NCBI RefSeq assembly: GCF_028290205.1
Contig: NZ_JAQGKF010000137.1
Coordinates: 1 to 64,000 of the forward strand
DNA length: 64,000 nucleotides
Direction: 5' to 3'
Origin: Enterovirga sp.
Lineage (GTDB): Bacteria > Pseudomonadota > Alphaproteobacteria > Rhizobiales > Beijerinckiaceae
Shown: piece after piece, positions 38,534 to 47,763 of the stretch
How the letters are laid out: every line of letters begins with the position of its first letter
Position numbering within the stretch: position 1 is the stretch's first letter
Program-made: the position numbers and the translations under genes
The notes under the pieces: generated by a model
The model's input: only the letters and a program-made list of their open reading frames with translations
What the model was told of the DNA's origin: nothing
The model's database searches: none

Positions 38534-39203
38534 AAGCTTTAAGAGGCTCGGCCTGCCCTTGCGGCAGGTGGGCCGGCAGGGGGCGAGTTTGATTCAGTTG
38601 TCCGAGAGGTTGCGCGCGCGAAAACGCGGCGCCGTTCGTGATCGGTTTGAGGACGAGACCCGATTCCTCAGATCCTGGTTCGAGCGGCCGCTCGTGACCG
38701 GAGCGGTCGCGCCATCCGGCCGCGTTCTGGCCCAAACCATGGCCTCCTACGTGGATCCGCGCCTGCGCGGACCCGTCGTCGAGCTCGGACCGGGCACCGG
38801 GCCGGTCACGGATGCGCTGCTCCGGCAGGGAATCGAGCAGGAACGGCTCGTCCTCGTCGAATACAGCCCTGAGTTTTGCCAGTTGCTGAAACGCCGCTTC
38901 CCGCGCGCCACCATCGTCCAGGGCGACGCCTACGAGGCGGGCGAGGTGCTGGCGGACGTGGTCAAGGAGCCCTGCGCCGGCGTTCTGTCGAGCCTGCCGC
39001 TGCTCAACAAGCCCGTCGAGCAGCGCCTGGCCCTGCTCGCGGCCGCCCACGCGATGCTGCACCCCTTCGCGCCGTTCGTACAATTCACCTACGGGGTGAA
39101 GCCCCCGATTCCGGCACGCTCCACCAGCTACACGGCCAGCGCCTCCGAGCGGATCTGGCTGAACTTCCCTCCAGCCCGGGTTTGGGTGTACCGCCGGGGC
39201 TAG
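38514..39203 (+). CDS. pmtA: phospholipid N-methyltransferase-like SAM methyltransferase
   Basis: The protein of about 229 residues has the SAM motif [16 protein letters not shown], then LVEYSPEFC and a SSLPLLNKP catalytic-side segment. This matches the PmtA group that methylates phosphatidylethanolamine toward phosphatidylcholine. The upstream part [19 protein letters not shown] is typical of it. Starts at GTG 38514 (20-bp overlap with dnaJ) or GTG 38472 (62-bp overlap) are both possible; I prefer the former. Placement behind dnaJ suggests read-through of membrane-lipid methylation with heat-shock transcription. A ribosomal-RNA-type methyltransferase is the main alternative. Confidence 0.75.
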   Translation: MDPAALESFKRLGLPLRQVGRQGASLIQLSERLRARKRGAVRDRFEDETRFLRSWFERPLVTGAVAPSGRVLAQTMASYVDPRLRGPVVELGPGTGPVTDALLRQGIEQERLVLVEYSPEFCQLLKRRFPRATIVQGDAYEAGEVLADVVKEPCAGVLSSLPLLNKPVEQRLALLAAAHAMLHPFAPFVQFTYGVKPPIPARSTSYTASASERIWLNFPPARVWVYRRG

Positions 39204-39237
39204 CAGGCGGCCACCGGCCGTCGGTCGGGAGGTGCAT

Positions 39238-39543
39238 ATGTCCAGGGGCTACTGGGTCGCGCGCGTCGATGTCCACGACGCGGAGAGCTACAAGGACTAT
39301 GCCGCCTCGAACGGGGTCGCCTTCGCCAAGTTCGGCGGCCGCTTCCTGGTCCGTGGCGGCGCTTTCGAGAACCCGGCCGGCACGAGCCGCGCCCGCAACG
39401 TGGTGATCGAGTTCCCCTCCTACCAGGCCGCTCTCGATTGCTGGGCCTCGCCCGAATACCAGGCCGCGCGCGCCAAGCAGCGCGGCGGCGCCGAGATGGA
39501 TGTCATCATCATCGAAGGCTATGCGGGACCGCAGCCGGCCTAG
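39238..39543 (+). CDS. DUF1330 family protein
   Basis: The 101-residue protein is a dimeric alpha-beta barrel-like DUF1330 member, with MSRGYWVARVDVHDAESYKDY at the start and FLVRGGAFE in the middle. The function of the family is unknown; folds of this kind sometimes act as small monooxygenases. The ATG at 39238 has a strong GGGAGG site six bases away, better than the GTG at 39232 in the track. It lies between pmtA and dapB on the same strand. Confidence 0.88.
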   Translation: MSRGYWVARVDVHDAESYKDYAASNGVAFAKFGGRFLVRGGAFENPAGTSRARNVVIEFPSYQAALDCWASPEYQAARAKQRGGAEMDVIIIEGYAGPQPA

Positions 39544-39597
39544 CCACACGGTCGGCGCGACGGCGCGGCACGAGCCCGCCTTGAACCCGGAGGATCC

Positions 39598-40413
39598 ATG
39601 AACCGCATGCGCCTCGTCGTTGTCGGGGCTGCCGGCCGCATGGGCCGCATGCTCGTGCGCGTTCTCGCCGACCACCCCGCCGCGCGCCTGTGCGGCGCGC
39701 TGGAGCAGCCCGGATCGCCGGCGCTCGGCCAGGATGCCGGCCTGCTGGCGGAAACGGGCCCGAGCGGGATCCTGGTCGGTGATGACCTGGAGGCGGCGCT
39801 GGCCGGCGCCGACGGCATTCTCGACTTCACGGCCCCGGCCGCGACGCTCCGCTTCGCGCGGCTCGCGGCCGAGCGCGGCCTCGTCCACGTGGTCGGCACG
39901 ACCGGCCTTCAGCCGGCCGATCTCGAGGCGCTGCGGGGCTGCGCCGACCGGGCCCGCATCGTCCAGTCCGGAAACATGTCGCTCGGTGTGAACCTGCTCG
40001 CGAGCCTTGTGCGGCGGGCGGCCCGTGCCCTCGGGCCGGAGTGGGACGTGGAGGTGCTCGAGATGCATCACCGGGCCAAGGTCGACGCTCCGTCCGGCAC
40101 CGCGCTGCTGCTCGGCGCGGCGGCTGCGGAGGGGCGCGACGTCGACCTCGCCAAGTCGTCGGTCCGGAGCCGCGACGGGCATACCGGCGCGCGCCGGGAG
40201 GGGGACATCGGCTTCGCCACCCTGCGGGGCGGCAGCGTGGTCGGCGACCACAGCGTGATTCTGGCCGGCCTCGGCGAGCGGATCGAACTCTGGCACCGGG
40301 CCGACGACCGGGCGATCTTCGCCCGCGGCGCGGTGCAGGCGGCCGTTTGGGCGGCCGACCGGCCGGCCGGCTTCTACGACATGGCCGACGTGCTCGGGCT
40401 CGGCGAGACCTGA
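39598..40413 (+). CDS. dapB: 4-hydroxy-tetrahydrodipicolinate reductase
   Basis: The 271-residue enzyme reduces 4-hydroxy-tetrahydrodipicolinate in lysine and diaminopimelate synthesis. It has the NAD(P) motif [12 protein letters not shown], the conserved VGTTGL, and the active site [16 protein letters not shown] with catalytic His and Lys. The start has a GGAGG site. The alkB gene follows almost without a gap, so the two are probably co-transcribed. Confidence 0.95.
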   Translation: MNRMRLVVVGAAGRMGRMLVRVLADHPAARLCGALEQPGSPALGQDAGLLAETGPSGILVGDDLEAALAGADGILDFTAPAATLRFARLAAERGLVHVVGTTGLQPADLEALRGCADRARIVQSGNMSLGVNLLASLVRRAARALGPEWDVEVLEMHHRAKVDAPSGTALLLGAAAAEGRDVDLAKSSVRSRDGHTGARREGDIGFATLRGGSVVGDHSVILAGLGERIELWHRADDRAIFARGAVQAAVWAADRPAGFYDMADVLGLGET

Positions 40414-40418
40414 ACGGC

Positions 40419-41051
40419 GTGCCGAGGCTCGAACTCGGCCCGGGTCTCGTCCACGTGCCCGGGTATCTGGACCGCTCGGCCCAGGAACAGCTTGCCGTGG
40501 GGCTGAACGCGGTCCTGCGCGCCGCCCCGCCGGTGCAGCCCCGCATGCCCCGGACCGGGGCCCCGTTCTCCGTGCGGATGACGAATTGCGGCCCGCTCGG
40601 CTGGGTATCGGACGTCGGCGGCTACCGCTATCAGCCGCTTCATCCGGAGACGGGACGGCCCTGGCCGCCGATGCCCGAGATCCTGGTCCGGGCCTGGCAG
40701 GAGCTATCCGGCTATCCGCACCCCGCCGAGGCCTGCCTGGTGAACCTCTACAGTGAGGGAAGCCGGATGGGGCTGCACCAGGACCGCGACGAGGCCGCCG
40801 TCGACGCACCCGTGGTTTCGCTGTCTCTGGGCGATACGGCCGTGTTCCGGGTGGGCGGCACGAGCCGCAAGGATCCGACCCGCTCGCTTCGGCTCGCCTC
40901 GGGCGACGCCTTCGTGATCGGGGGCGAGGGACGTCTCGCGTTCCATGGCGTGGACAGGGTGCTGGCGGGGAGCTCGACCCTGCTGGGGAGCGGCGGCCGC
41001 ATCAACTGCACCCTGCGCCGCGTCAACCTGCCGGGCGGCGCAGGCGGCTGA
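40419..41051 (+). CDS. alkB: alkylated DNA repair dioxygenase AlkB
   Basis: The protein of 210 residues is an Fe(II)/2-oxoglutarate dioxygenase that removes alkyl groups from DNA bases. The iron site is LHQDRDE (HxD) with the distal His in FHGVDRV. The 2-oxoglutarate binding RINCTLRRV (RxNxTxR) is at the C-terminus, and NLYSEGSRMGLHQD is classic AlkB. The track ORF starts inside dapB. I use the GTG at 40419, five bases after the dapB stop, which gives E. coli AlkB length. Confidence 0.9.
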   Translation: MPRLELGPGLVHVPGYLDRSAQEQLAVGLNAVLRAAPPVQPRMPRTGAPFSVRMTNCGPLGWVSDVGGYRYQPLHPETGRPWPPMPEILVRAWQELSGYPHPAEACLVNLYSEGSRMGLHQDRDEAAVDAPVVSLSLGDTAVFRVGGTSRKDPTRSLRLASGDAFVIGGEGRLAFHGVDRVLAGSSTLLGSGGRINCTLRRVNLPGGAGG

Positions 41052-41112
41052 GGTCACGTTTCCGCCCGCTTTATCGCGTCCTCCCTGAGGCGAACCGAGT
41101 ATCCCTGGACCG

Positions 41113-42057
41113 ATGACCCTCCGCCTCACCGCAGCCCTGCTGTCGTCGCTCCTGGCCCTGGCCGGCCCGGCGGCCGCGCAAACGCCCGTCTTCCCGGCCG
41201 GATCCCGGGTCGGGCTCGTGCCGCCGCCCAACATGGTGCCGGCGCGCGGGGTGGCCGGATTCCGCAATCCTCAGACCGGCGCCGCCATCCTGGCCGTCGA
41301 GATGCCGGCCGAGGCCTTTCCAGGCCTCGCCGCGACCTTCACGGACGAGGCGCTGAAGGCGCAGGGCTTCAGCCTGACCCGGCGTGACGCGCCGCAGATC
41401 GGCGGGGGGAAGGCCATTCTGGTCACCGGCCAGCAGGGCGAGGGCGCCAGCTCCGTTCCAAAGAGCGTTCTGCTCGCCTCCGAGCCCGGCATGACCGTTC
41501 TGGTGATCGGACAATTGCCGCATGGCGCCCCGGAGCCCGACGTTGCGGCCGTGGAGGCTGCGCTCAAGACAGTCGCCTTCCGGCCGGCCCTGTCGCTCAC
41601 CGACCAGGTCGGGGCGCTGCCGTTCCGGATCGGGGATCTGGCCGGGTTCAGGGTGGTCCGGACCATGGCCGGAAACTCCGTGATGATGACGGACGGACCG
41701 AGCGATGTGGTCCGGCAGGCATCTCAGCCGCTGCTGCTGATCGCCCAGTCCTTCGGGCCCGCTCCCGGCCCCGAGCAACGCGAGGCCTTCGCCCGCTCCG
41801 CTCTGGTGGCCAACAATTTCATCAAGGAGCCGGTGCTCGAACGCTCGCAATCCTTCAAGCAGGGCGGGTCCGATTGGCACGAAATCGTTGCCCGGGCGAC
41901 CGAGACCGGTACCGAGACGCCGGTCGTCGTCATGCAGACCATCCGGTTCGAGCCGGACGGCTACATGCGGTCGGTCGGCATCGTCGATGCGAAGCAGCGC
42001 GATGCGGTGCTGCCCCGGTTCCGCCGGATCGTGGACAGCCTGGCGCCGCAGCAATAG
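41113..42057 (+). CDS. exported hypothetical protein, 314 aa
   Basis: The protein has a clean signal peptide (cleavage near GPAAAQT) and is otherwise soluble. It contains two similar-sized halves, each moving from an alternating-strand region to a helix (EMPAEAFPGLAATF..., and later VRTMAGNSVMMTDG...). It may be periplasmic. I do not recognise a named family. It follows alkB by 61 bp and converges on grpE with 16 bp between the stops. No function can be proposed. Confidence 0.75.
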   Translation: MTLRLTAALLSSLLALAGPAAAQTPVFPAGSRVGLVPPPNMVPARGVAGFRNPQTGAAILAVEMPAEAFPGLAATFTDEALKAQGFSLTRRDAPQIGGGKAILVTGQQGEGASSVPKSVLLASEPGMTVLVIGQLPHGAPEPDVAAVEAALKTVAFRPALSLTDQVGALPFRIGDLAGFRVVRTMAGNSVMMTDGPSDVVRQASQPLLLIAQSFGPAPGPEQREAFARSALVANNFIKEPVLERSQSFKQGGSDWHEIVARATETGTETPVVVMQTIRFEPDGYMRSVGIVDAKQRDAVLPRFRRIVDSLAPQQ

Positions 42058-42073
42058 CCCGGCGCCGGCCGGG

Positions 42074-42679
42074 TCAGGCCTGGCGGTCGGTCCCGCCGTT
42101 CGCCTCGGCCTGCGCGGCGGGACGCGATCCACCCTTCGCGACACCGACCAGGGCAGGGCGCAGCACGCGCTCGCCGATGGCGTAACCGCTCTGCACGACC
42201 TGCACCACGGTTCCGCTGGGCACATCGTCCCGCGGCACCTCGAACATGGCCTGGTGCATGTTCGGGTCGAATCGCGATCCCTCCGGCTCCAGCAGCCGCA
42301 CGCCGTGCCGGCCGAAGGTCTTGAGGAGATCGCGCTCGGTCAGCTCGATCCCTTCCACCAGCGGCCGCACCGCCTCGTCCACCGCGCCGTCCGTGCGGGG
42401 CACCGATTCCAGCGCCCGCCGGATGTTGTCGGCCACGGTCAGCATGTCACGGGCGAAGTTGGTGACGGCGTAAGTGCGCGCATCCGCGGCCTCGCGCTCG
42501 GCCCGGCGACGGAGGTTTTCCATCTCGGCCAGCGCCCGCATGAGGCGGTCCTTGAGATCGTTCCTCTCGGCTTCGAGCGCGGCGACGGCCTCGGCCTCGG
42601 CCCGCTCCTCGGCCGGAACTCCCTCGCCCTCACTCAAAGCTTCGTCCACCCCGCCGGGAACCGGCGTGTCCTGGATCAT
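42074..42679 (-). CDS. grpE: nucleotide exchange factor GrpE
   Basis: The protein of 201 residues releases ADP from DnaK. It has a long N-terminal coiled-coil (EAVAALEAERNDLKDRLMRALAEMENLRRRAERE), written here as RALAEMENLRRR, then the helical part with FARDMLTVADNI, and the beta-domain RFDPNMHQAMFEV and VVQVVQSGYAIGERVLRPALV. I use the ATG at 42679 instead of 42742. It is separated from dnaKJ and follows glnD by 75 bp on the same strand. Confidence 0.95.
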   Translation of the reverse strand: MIQDTPVPGGVDEALSEGEGVPAEERAEAEAVAALEAERNDLKDRLMRALAEMENLRRRAEREAADARTYAVTNFARDMLTVADNIRRALESVPRTDGAVDEAVRPLVEGIELTERDLLKTFGRHGVRLLEPEGSRFDPNMHQAMFEVPRDDVPSGTVVQVVQSGYAIGERVLRPALVGVAKGGSRPAAQAEANGGTDRQA

Positions 42680-42754
42680 TACGTCACTCGCTGCGCTGGT
42701 TCGGATCCCGCCTGATATCAGGCGGGCGGGAGGCGGAATCAAGCTCGACGGCGC

Positions 42755-45484
42755 TCACGGTCTGCCGTCCAGCACGGCGAGCAGGCAGCGCCGGATCGCG
42801 GCCTGCCGCGACGGATGCGTCACCTTGGTGCCGACGAGGTCCGACACATAAAACACGTCGGCCGCCTTCTCGCCGAAGGTCGCGACATGCGCCGAGGCAA
42901 TGTTCAGGTTCAGGCGGCCGAGCGCGGTGGTGAGGTCGTAGAGAAGGCCGGGCCGATCCAGGCCCGTGACCTCGATCACGGTCTGGCGCGAGGACAGGTC
43001 GTTGTCGATCACGACCTCGGCCGGCACCTCGAAGGCTTTCGGAACGGGCATCGACGGTCTGCGGCCGGCCACCAGATCGCCGATGCGAATTTCGCTCCGC
43101 AGCGCCCGCTCGATCGCCACCGCGATGCGCTCGGCCCGGCGGATCTCATCTTCGTCCCGATCGAATCCGCGCGACAGCGAGATGGTGTCGAGCGCGAGGC
43201 CGTCCGCCGAGGTGAAGATCTGCGCATCCACGATGTTGCCGCCGGCTGCCGCGCAGGCCCCTGTGATGATGGCCAGCAGGCGCGGGTGGTCGGGCGACGC
43301 GACGGTGATCTCCGTCACGGCCCGAAAGGCGTCCGTCTCGACCCGGGTCGCGACCGTCCTGCCCGAATCCTCCATGTCCCGCACGAACACGGCGTGTGCG
43401 CGCTGGCGCTCGGGCACGGTCTTCATCCAATAGGCCGGGTAGAGCCGCGCCGCGTAGCGGGCGAACTCCTCGTCGGTCCAATCCGCCAACGCCTCGCGCA
43501 GGCGCTGCTGCGTGGTGGCCACCCGATCGGGCCGCAGCCGCTCCGACTGCCCGCCCGTGAGCCACAGCTCCGTCTCGAAATAGAGCGTGCGCAGCAGCTC
43601 TCCCTTCCAGCCGGTCCAGACGCCAGGCCCCACCGCCTTGATGTCCGCGATGGTGAGCACGAGCAGCAGCTTCAAGCGCTCGATCGTCTGCACCACCTCG
43701 GCGAAGCTCGACACCGTCTTCGGATCGGACAGATCGCGGCCCTGGGCCGTGGTGGACATCAGGAGGTGGTGCTCGACCAGCCAGGAGGCCGTGTCGATCT
43801 CCGCCGCATCGAGGCCGAGCCGGCGGCCGAGCTTGCGGGCGATGGCCGCCCCGGCCACCGAATGGTCCTCGACCCGGCCCTTGGCGATGTCGTGCAGGAA
43901 CATCGCCACGTAGAGCGCCCGCCGGTGCCGGATGGTCTGCACGATCTCGTTCGCGAGCGGGTGCTCCGACTGGACCCGCCGCGCGTCGATCTCGGCCAGC
44001 ACCCCGATGGATCGGAGGAGATGCTCGTCCACCGTGTAGTGGTGGTACATGTTGAACTGCATCATCGCGACCACGCGCCCGAAATCGGGCACGAAACGGC
44101 CGAGCACGCCGATCTCGTTCATCCGCCGCAGCACCACTTCGGGGGCGTTGCGGGAGGTCAGGATGTCCATGAACAGCCGGTTCGCGTCCTCGCTCTTGCG
44201 CAGCGTCGGGCCGATCAGGCCGAGCGAACGGGAGGCGAGGCGGCTCGCATCCGGGTGCACCGGCAGGTTGTGCCGATCAGCGAGCCAGAACAGGCGAATG
44301 AGGTTCACGGGATCGCGCGCGAAAACATCGTCGCTGCGCACCGTGATGCGGTCGTTGTCGTTGCGGAAATCCGGCGCGTCGACCCGGCCGCGGCGCCGGA
44401 ACGAGCCCAGCACCCGGTCCAGCACTGGGCGGCGCTTGGCGTGGCGGCTCTCGAGTTCGGCGCACACGATGGCGGTCAGGTCGCCGACCTGTTTGGCCAC
44501 CGAGAAATAGGCCTTCATGAAGCGCTCGACGCCCGACAGGCCGCTGCGCGCCTCGAAGCCGAGGCGTTGCGCCACGATCCGCTGCATGTCGAAGGTCAGG
44601 CGCTCCTCGGCGCGGCCGGTGGCGAAGTGCAGGTGGCACCGCACCCGCCACAGAAACTCCTCGCAGCGGTCGAAGAGCTCCGCCTCTTCCGTCGTGAACA
44701 GCCCGGCCTTGACCAGTTCGGCCGGGGTGTCGACGCCGTAGACGTATTTGGCGATCCACAAGAGCGTGTTCAGGTCCCGCAGCCCGCCCTTGCCGTCCTT
44801 GACGTTCGGCTCGACGAGGTAGCGCGACTTGCCGGCCCGGCTGACCCGGTCGTCCCGCTCCTTCAGCTTGGCGTCCACGAACAGCGACGCGGAGCCCTTC
44901 ACGACATCGCGGGCGAACCGCTTCTGAAGCCGCTCGAACCGGCTCCTGTCGCCGGCCACGTAGCGGGCCTCGAGCAGCGCGGTCCGAACCGTCATGTCGT
45001 TGCGGGCCTCGCGCACGCATTCGTCGATGGTGCGCGTCGCGTGGCCGAGCTTCAGCTTGAGGTCCCAGAGCACGTAGAGGATGGCCTCCACGGCCGCCTC
45101 GCTGTGGGGCCCGCGCAGCTTCGGCAGGAGAAACAGGAGGTCGACGTCGGACCCCGGCGCCATGGTGCCGCGCCCGTAGCCGCCAGTGGCCACCACCGTC
45201 AGGACGTCGGCCGTGCCGGCATGGCCGAGCGCGCGCTGCTCGCGGAGCACGGCGGCGTGCACCGTTTCGAGCAGCGAATCCATGGTCGCCGAAATAGAGC
45301 GGGCGCAGGTGAGGCCGTCTCGGCTGCGCGCCAGCAGCTTCTCGGCCTGGGCTAGCCCTTCGCTGCGCTGGATTTCGAGGTCGGGCACAAGACGCGCCCG
45401 CAGGGTGCGCTGCTCCGGCTCGCGGGTCGTGGTGGCGGCGGACGGCATCGGCTCTGGTGTGCGGGTGAGCTCCGAGCCTACCAT
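42755..45484 (-). CDS. glnD: bifunctional uridylyltransferase/UR enzyme GlnD
   Basis: The protein of about 909 residues senses glutamine and uridylylates or de-uridylylates PII proteins. It has the nucleotidyltransferase motif GGYGRGTMAPGSDVDLLF, an HD phosphohydrolase domain (FLHDIAKGRVEDHSVAG) and two C-terminal ACT domains (ITVASPDHPRLLAII and IEVTGLDRPGLLYDL). The start is ambiguous among 45595, 45484 and 45448; I take the ATG at 45484. With ntrB and ntrC in the same window it points to an intact Ntr nitrogen circuit. Confidence 0.95.
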   Translation of the reverse strand: MVGSELTRTPEPMPSAATTTREPEQRTLRARLVPDLEIQRSEGLAQAEKLLARSRDGLTCARSISATMDSLLETVHAAVLREQRALGHAGTADVLTVVATGGYGRGTMAPGSDVDLLFLLPKLRGPHSEAAVEAILYVLWDLKLKLGHATRTIDECVREARNDMTVRTALLEARYVAGDRSRFERLQKRFARDVVKGSASLFVDAKLKERDDRVSRAGKSRYLVEPNVKDGKGGLRDLNTLLWIAKYVYGVDTPAELVKAGLFTTEEAELFDRCEEFLWRVRCHLHFATGRAEERLTFDMQRIVAQRLGFEARSGLSGVERFMKAYFSVAKQVGDLTAIVCAELESRHAKRRPVLDRVLGSFRRRGRVDAPDFRNDNDRITVRSDDVFARDPVNLIRLFWLADRHNLPVHPDASRLASRSLGLIGPTLRKSEDANRLFMDILTSRNAPEVVLRRMNEIGVLGRFVPDFGRVVAMMQFNMYHHYTVDEHLLRSIGVLAEIDARRVQSEHPLANEIVQTIRHRRALYVAMFLHDIAKGRVEDHSVAGAAIARKLGRRLGLDAAEIDTASWLVEHHLLMSTTAQGRDLSDPKTVSSFAEVVQTIERLKLLLVLTIADIKAVGPGVWTGWKGELLRTLYFETELWLTGGQSERLRPDRVATTQQRLREALADWTDEEFARYAARLYPAYWMKTVPERQRAHAVFVRDMEDSGRTVATRVETDAFRAVTEITVASPDHPRLLAIITGACAAAGGNIVDAQIFTSADGLALDTISLSRGFDRDEDEIRRAERIAVAIERALRSEIRIGDLVAGRRPSMPVPKAFEVPAEVVIDNDLSSRQTVIEVTGLDRPGLLYDLTTALGRLNLNIASAHVATFGEKAADVFYVSDLVGTKVTHPSRQAAIRRCLLAVLDGRP

Positions 45485-45600
45485 GGCGCCGCCACCCTGG
45501 ACACCGGGGCAGGGCAGGGGTGCAGGAATGGCGCTGCACTTACTCCGGGAGCCCGGCCGCCCCATATCGGCCCGACGCCCGTTCTTCAGGAGCAAACCTC

Positions 45601-45990
45601 ATGCTTGCCCCGCTCACGCGCCGCTCGGCCACCGTACTCGCATTCTCCTCCTGCCTCGCCGTCACGGCTGCCGCCGCCCATCACGGCTGGTCCTGGGCCG
45701 AGAGCGAGCCGACGACGCTGGAGGGGACGATCCGGACCATCTCCATGGCGCCGCCCCATCCGACCCTGCACGTCGCGGCCGCTGACGGTGCCGTTTGGCA
45801 GGTCGATCTCGGCAATCCGAACCAGACGCAGCGGTCCGGGTTCACCGGCGACACCGCCAAGGCGGGCGACGCCATCACGGTCATGGGCAACCGCTCGCTG
45901 GAGAAGGACAAAAAGCACATGAAGGCCGTCCGCATCACCATCGCGGGCAAGAACTACGACATGTATCCGGAGCGCATCGGGACCAACTGA
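45601..45990 (+). CDS. secreted DUF6152-like protein
   Basis: The 129-residue protein has a signal peptide ending near TAAAAHHGW, so the mature form begins with a His-His pair. It then forms an OB-like small beta fold (TLEGTIRTISMAPPHPTLHV, WQVDLGNP). This resembles the periplasmic DUF6152 family, function unknown; the exposed N-terminal His residues suggest metal binding. The ATG at 45601 has a good AGGAG site. A four-helix membrane protein follows ten bases later, so they likely work together. Confidence 0.78.
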   Translation: MLAPLTRRSATVLAFSSCLAVTAAAAHHGWSWAESEPTTLEGTIRTISMAPPHPTLHVAAADGAVWQVDLGNPNQTQRSGFTGDTAKAGDAITVMGNRSLEKDKKHMKAVRITIAGKNYDMYPERIGTN

Positions 45991-46000
45991 CAGCCACCGG

Positions 46001-46465
46001 ATGGTCGAATGGCTGGGCTCCTGGCCTGGTGCGCTGCTTCTGCAACGCTCCGGGACGGCCTATCTCTTCGTCAACGCGACCCACATCCTGGGAATATCCC
46101 TCGCGCTCGGCGCGATCCTGCCGCTCGACCTCCGGCTGCTGGGGCTTTGGCGGCACGTGCCGCTGGCCGTGGTCGGCCCGTTCCTGATCCGCACGGCCGG
46201 CGCTGGCGTGGCCCTGGCAGTCGCGACCGGGCTGTGGCTGTTCAGCGTGAAGCCCGCCGAATACCTGGCCAACCCGGCCTTTCTGGCCAAGATGGTCGTT
46301 CTCGGCCTGGCGCTCCTTAACGTCGCCGTGCAGCATCGGCGCCCGGCGCTGGCCCGCGCGCTGGCGGGCGGCAGCGTCCCCGCCGAGGCGCGGATCCTGG
46401 CCGGGCTGTCGGCCCTGCTGTGGCTGTGCTGTCTTCTGGCCGGCCGCTGGATCGGCTTCGCGTGA
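46001..46465 (+). CDS. four-helix membrane protein (DUF6644/DUF2214-like)
   Basis: The 154-residue protein has about four hydrophobic helices. FVNATHILGISLALGAILPLDLRLLGL holds a conserved-looking His, and a Trp-rich C-terminal helix follows. The pattern, including the His and the DLRLLG loop, recalls the DUF2214/DUF6644 cytochrome-like membrane families. It immediately follows the secreted DUF6152-like gene. A role in membrane-linked redox or metal handling is only an inference. Confidence 0.7.
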   Translation: MVEWLGSWPGALLLQRSGTAYLFVNATHILGISLALGAILPLDLRLLGLWRHVPLAVVGPFLIRTAGAGVALAVATGLWLFSVKPAEYLANPAFLAKMVVLGLALLNVAVQHRRPALARALAGGSVPAEARILAGLSALLWLCCLLAGRWIGFA

Positions 46466-46483
46466 TGCGTCCGGCGGCGCCGG

Positions 46484-46780
46484 TCAGGCGGCCGCGGTCG
46501 TGGCGGGGGGCCGGACGCGGCCGCCGATGGTGGCTCCCGGCTCGCGGGTGACCTCGACGGGCCGGACCAGTTCGGTCACCTCGACCGAGATGGCGGAGCC
46601 CTCGATGACGACGCGCCCTTTGGCCACGGCGAGGCCGTTGGCCAGGATCTCGACCTCGTCCTCCGGGCTCGGATCCAGCGCGATCACCGCGCCGCGGCCG
46701 AGCCTGAGCAGGCGGCCGAGCGGCATCGCGGTGCGGCCCAGAACCACCGTCAGCTCCACGTCGAGGCCGTCGAGTGCCAT
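46484..46780 (-). CDS. FliN/SpoA-domain protein (orphan)
   Basis: The 98-residue protein is almost entirely a SpoA (FliN/FliM C-terminal) domain. VELTVVLGRTAMPLGRLLRLGRGAVIALD and VEILANGLAVAKGRVVI follow the FliN pattern closely. In flagella FliN forms the switch-complex C-ring; in type III secretion the same domain builds the sorting platform. No flagellar or secretion gene is near. The C-terminus has an Ala/Thr tail. It could be a dispersed flagellar gene or a repurposed one. Confidence 0.8.
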   Translation of the reverse strand: MALDGLDVELTVVLGRTAMPLGRLLRLGRGAVIALDPSPEDEVEILANGLAVAKGRVVIEGSAISVEVTELVRPVEVTREPGATIGGRVRPPATTAAA

Positions 46781-46842
46781 AAGTCCCTCGGTCGCGCTCC
46801 GTCCGGAGGCGTCGGCTGACTTCGCCGGTTCATGGTGAATCC

Positions 46843-47565
46843 TTGGTAAAGATCCGCAACGAACTTCAGCACCGCCTTTGGCCGCAGACGGCGTCGCCGC
46901 CTGTTGAGTGGTCCGCGTCCGAGGGGCTGGTCGGCTATGACGAGGCCGTCGCCGCCATGGAGCGCCGGGCCGCGCTGATCGCCGACGGACGGGCCCCTGA
47001 AAGCGTCTGGCTGGTCGAACACCCGCCGCTCTACACGGCTGGCACCTCGGCCCGGGCCGAGGACCTGGTCCAGCCCGACCGCCTGCCGGTGTTCCGCACC
47101 GGCCGGGGCGGGCAATACACCTATCACGGCCCCGGTCAGCGGGTGGCCTATGTGATGCTCGACCTGAACCGGCGCGGGCCGGATCTGCGCCGCTTCGTGG
47201 CCGCCCTGGAGGGCTGGCTCATTCTCGCCCTGGACCGGTTCAACGTTCGGGGCGAGCGCCGCGAGGACCGGGTCGGCGTCTGGGTGCGACGGCCGGACCG
47301 GGGCGAGGGGGCTGAGGACAAGATCGCAGCCATCGGCATCCGGGTCCGGCGCTGGGTGACCTTTCACGGGGTCAGCCTGAACGTGGAGCCCGACCTGTCG
47401 CACTTCTCAGGCATCGTGCCCTGTGGGATCGCCGGGCACGGGGTGACGAGCCTGGTCGATCTCGGCCTGCCCGTCACCATGCACGACGCCGACGTGGCGC
47501 TCCGGGGCGCGTTCGAGGAGGTCTTCGGGCCGTCCAGGACGGGTCCGCCTCTGGCCCCGGCCTGA
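46843..47565 (+). CDS. lipB: octanoyltransferase LipB
   Basis: The 240-residue enzyme moves octanoate from acyl carrier protein to lipoyl domains, to be sulfurated by LipA (57.4 kb). Motifs present are [15 protein letters not shown], the catalytic Lys in [19 protein letters not shown], and the catalytic Cys in [11 protein letters not shown]. The start is a TTG at 46843 because the nearby ATG runs into a stop. The gene is divergent from the FliN-like gene. Confidence 0.93.
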   Translation: MVKIRNELQHRLWPQTASPPVEWSASEGLVGYDEAVAAMERRAALIADGRAPESVWLVEHPPLYTAGTSARAEDLVQPDRLPVFRTGRGGQYTYHGPGQRVAYVMLDLNRRGPDLRRFVAALEGWLILALDRFNVRGERREDRVGVWVRRPDRGEGAEDKIAAIGIRVRRWVTFHGVSLNVEPDLSHFSGIVPCGIAGHGVTSLVDLGLPVTMHDADVALRGAFEEVFGPSRTGPPLAPA

Positions 47566-47574
47566 GCCCGACCG

Positions 47575-47763
47575 CTACTTCGTGACGGGCGAGTCCTTGG
47601 AGCTCTTCATGATCTCGATGCCCCGGTCGCAGTCGCGCTCCTCTTTGTAGCTTTCGCTGCTGACGCCGATCTCCTCGCCGTTGCGGGCGTAATAGGTCCA
47701 GCGCCACTCGCCACGGTTGTCCTTGGACTTGTGGTAGCACGGAAAACTCGTCGGTTTCGGCAT
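47575..47763 (-). CDS. DUF1508 (YegP-type) small protein
   Basis: The 62-residue protein has the single YegP/DUF1508 repeat: a strand pair (DNRGEWRWTYYARNGEEIGVSSESY) then a helix carrying DCDRGIEIMK. E. coli YegP has two such repeats and no known function. It converges on lipB with nine bases between the stops. The ATG at 47763 is clear. Confidence 0.85.
   Translation of the reverse strand: MPKPTSFPCYHKSKDNRGEWRWTYYARNGEEIGVSSESYKEERDCDRGIEIMKSSKDSPVTK

Noticed and set aside
42815-45355. 846-aa plus-strand ORF opposite glnD
   Set aside because: Shadow of glnD, His/Arg/Val-rich without domain features.
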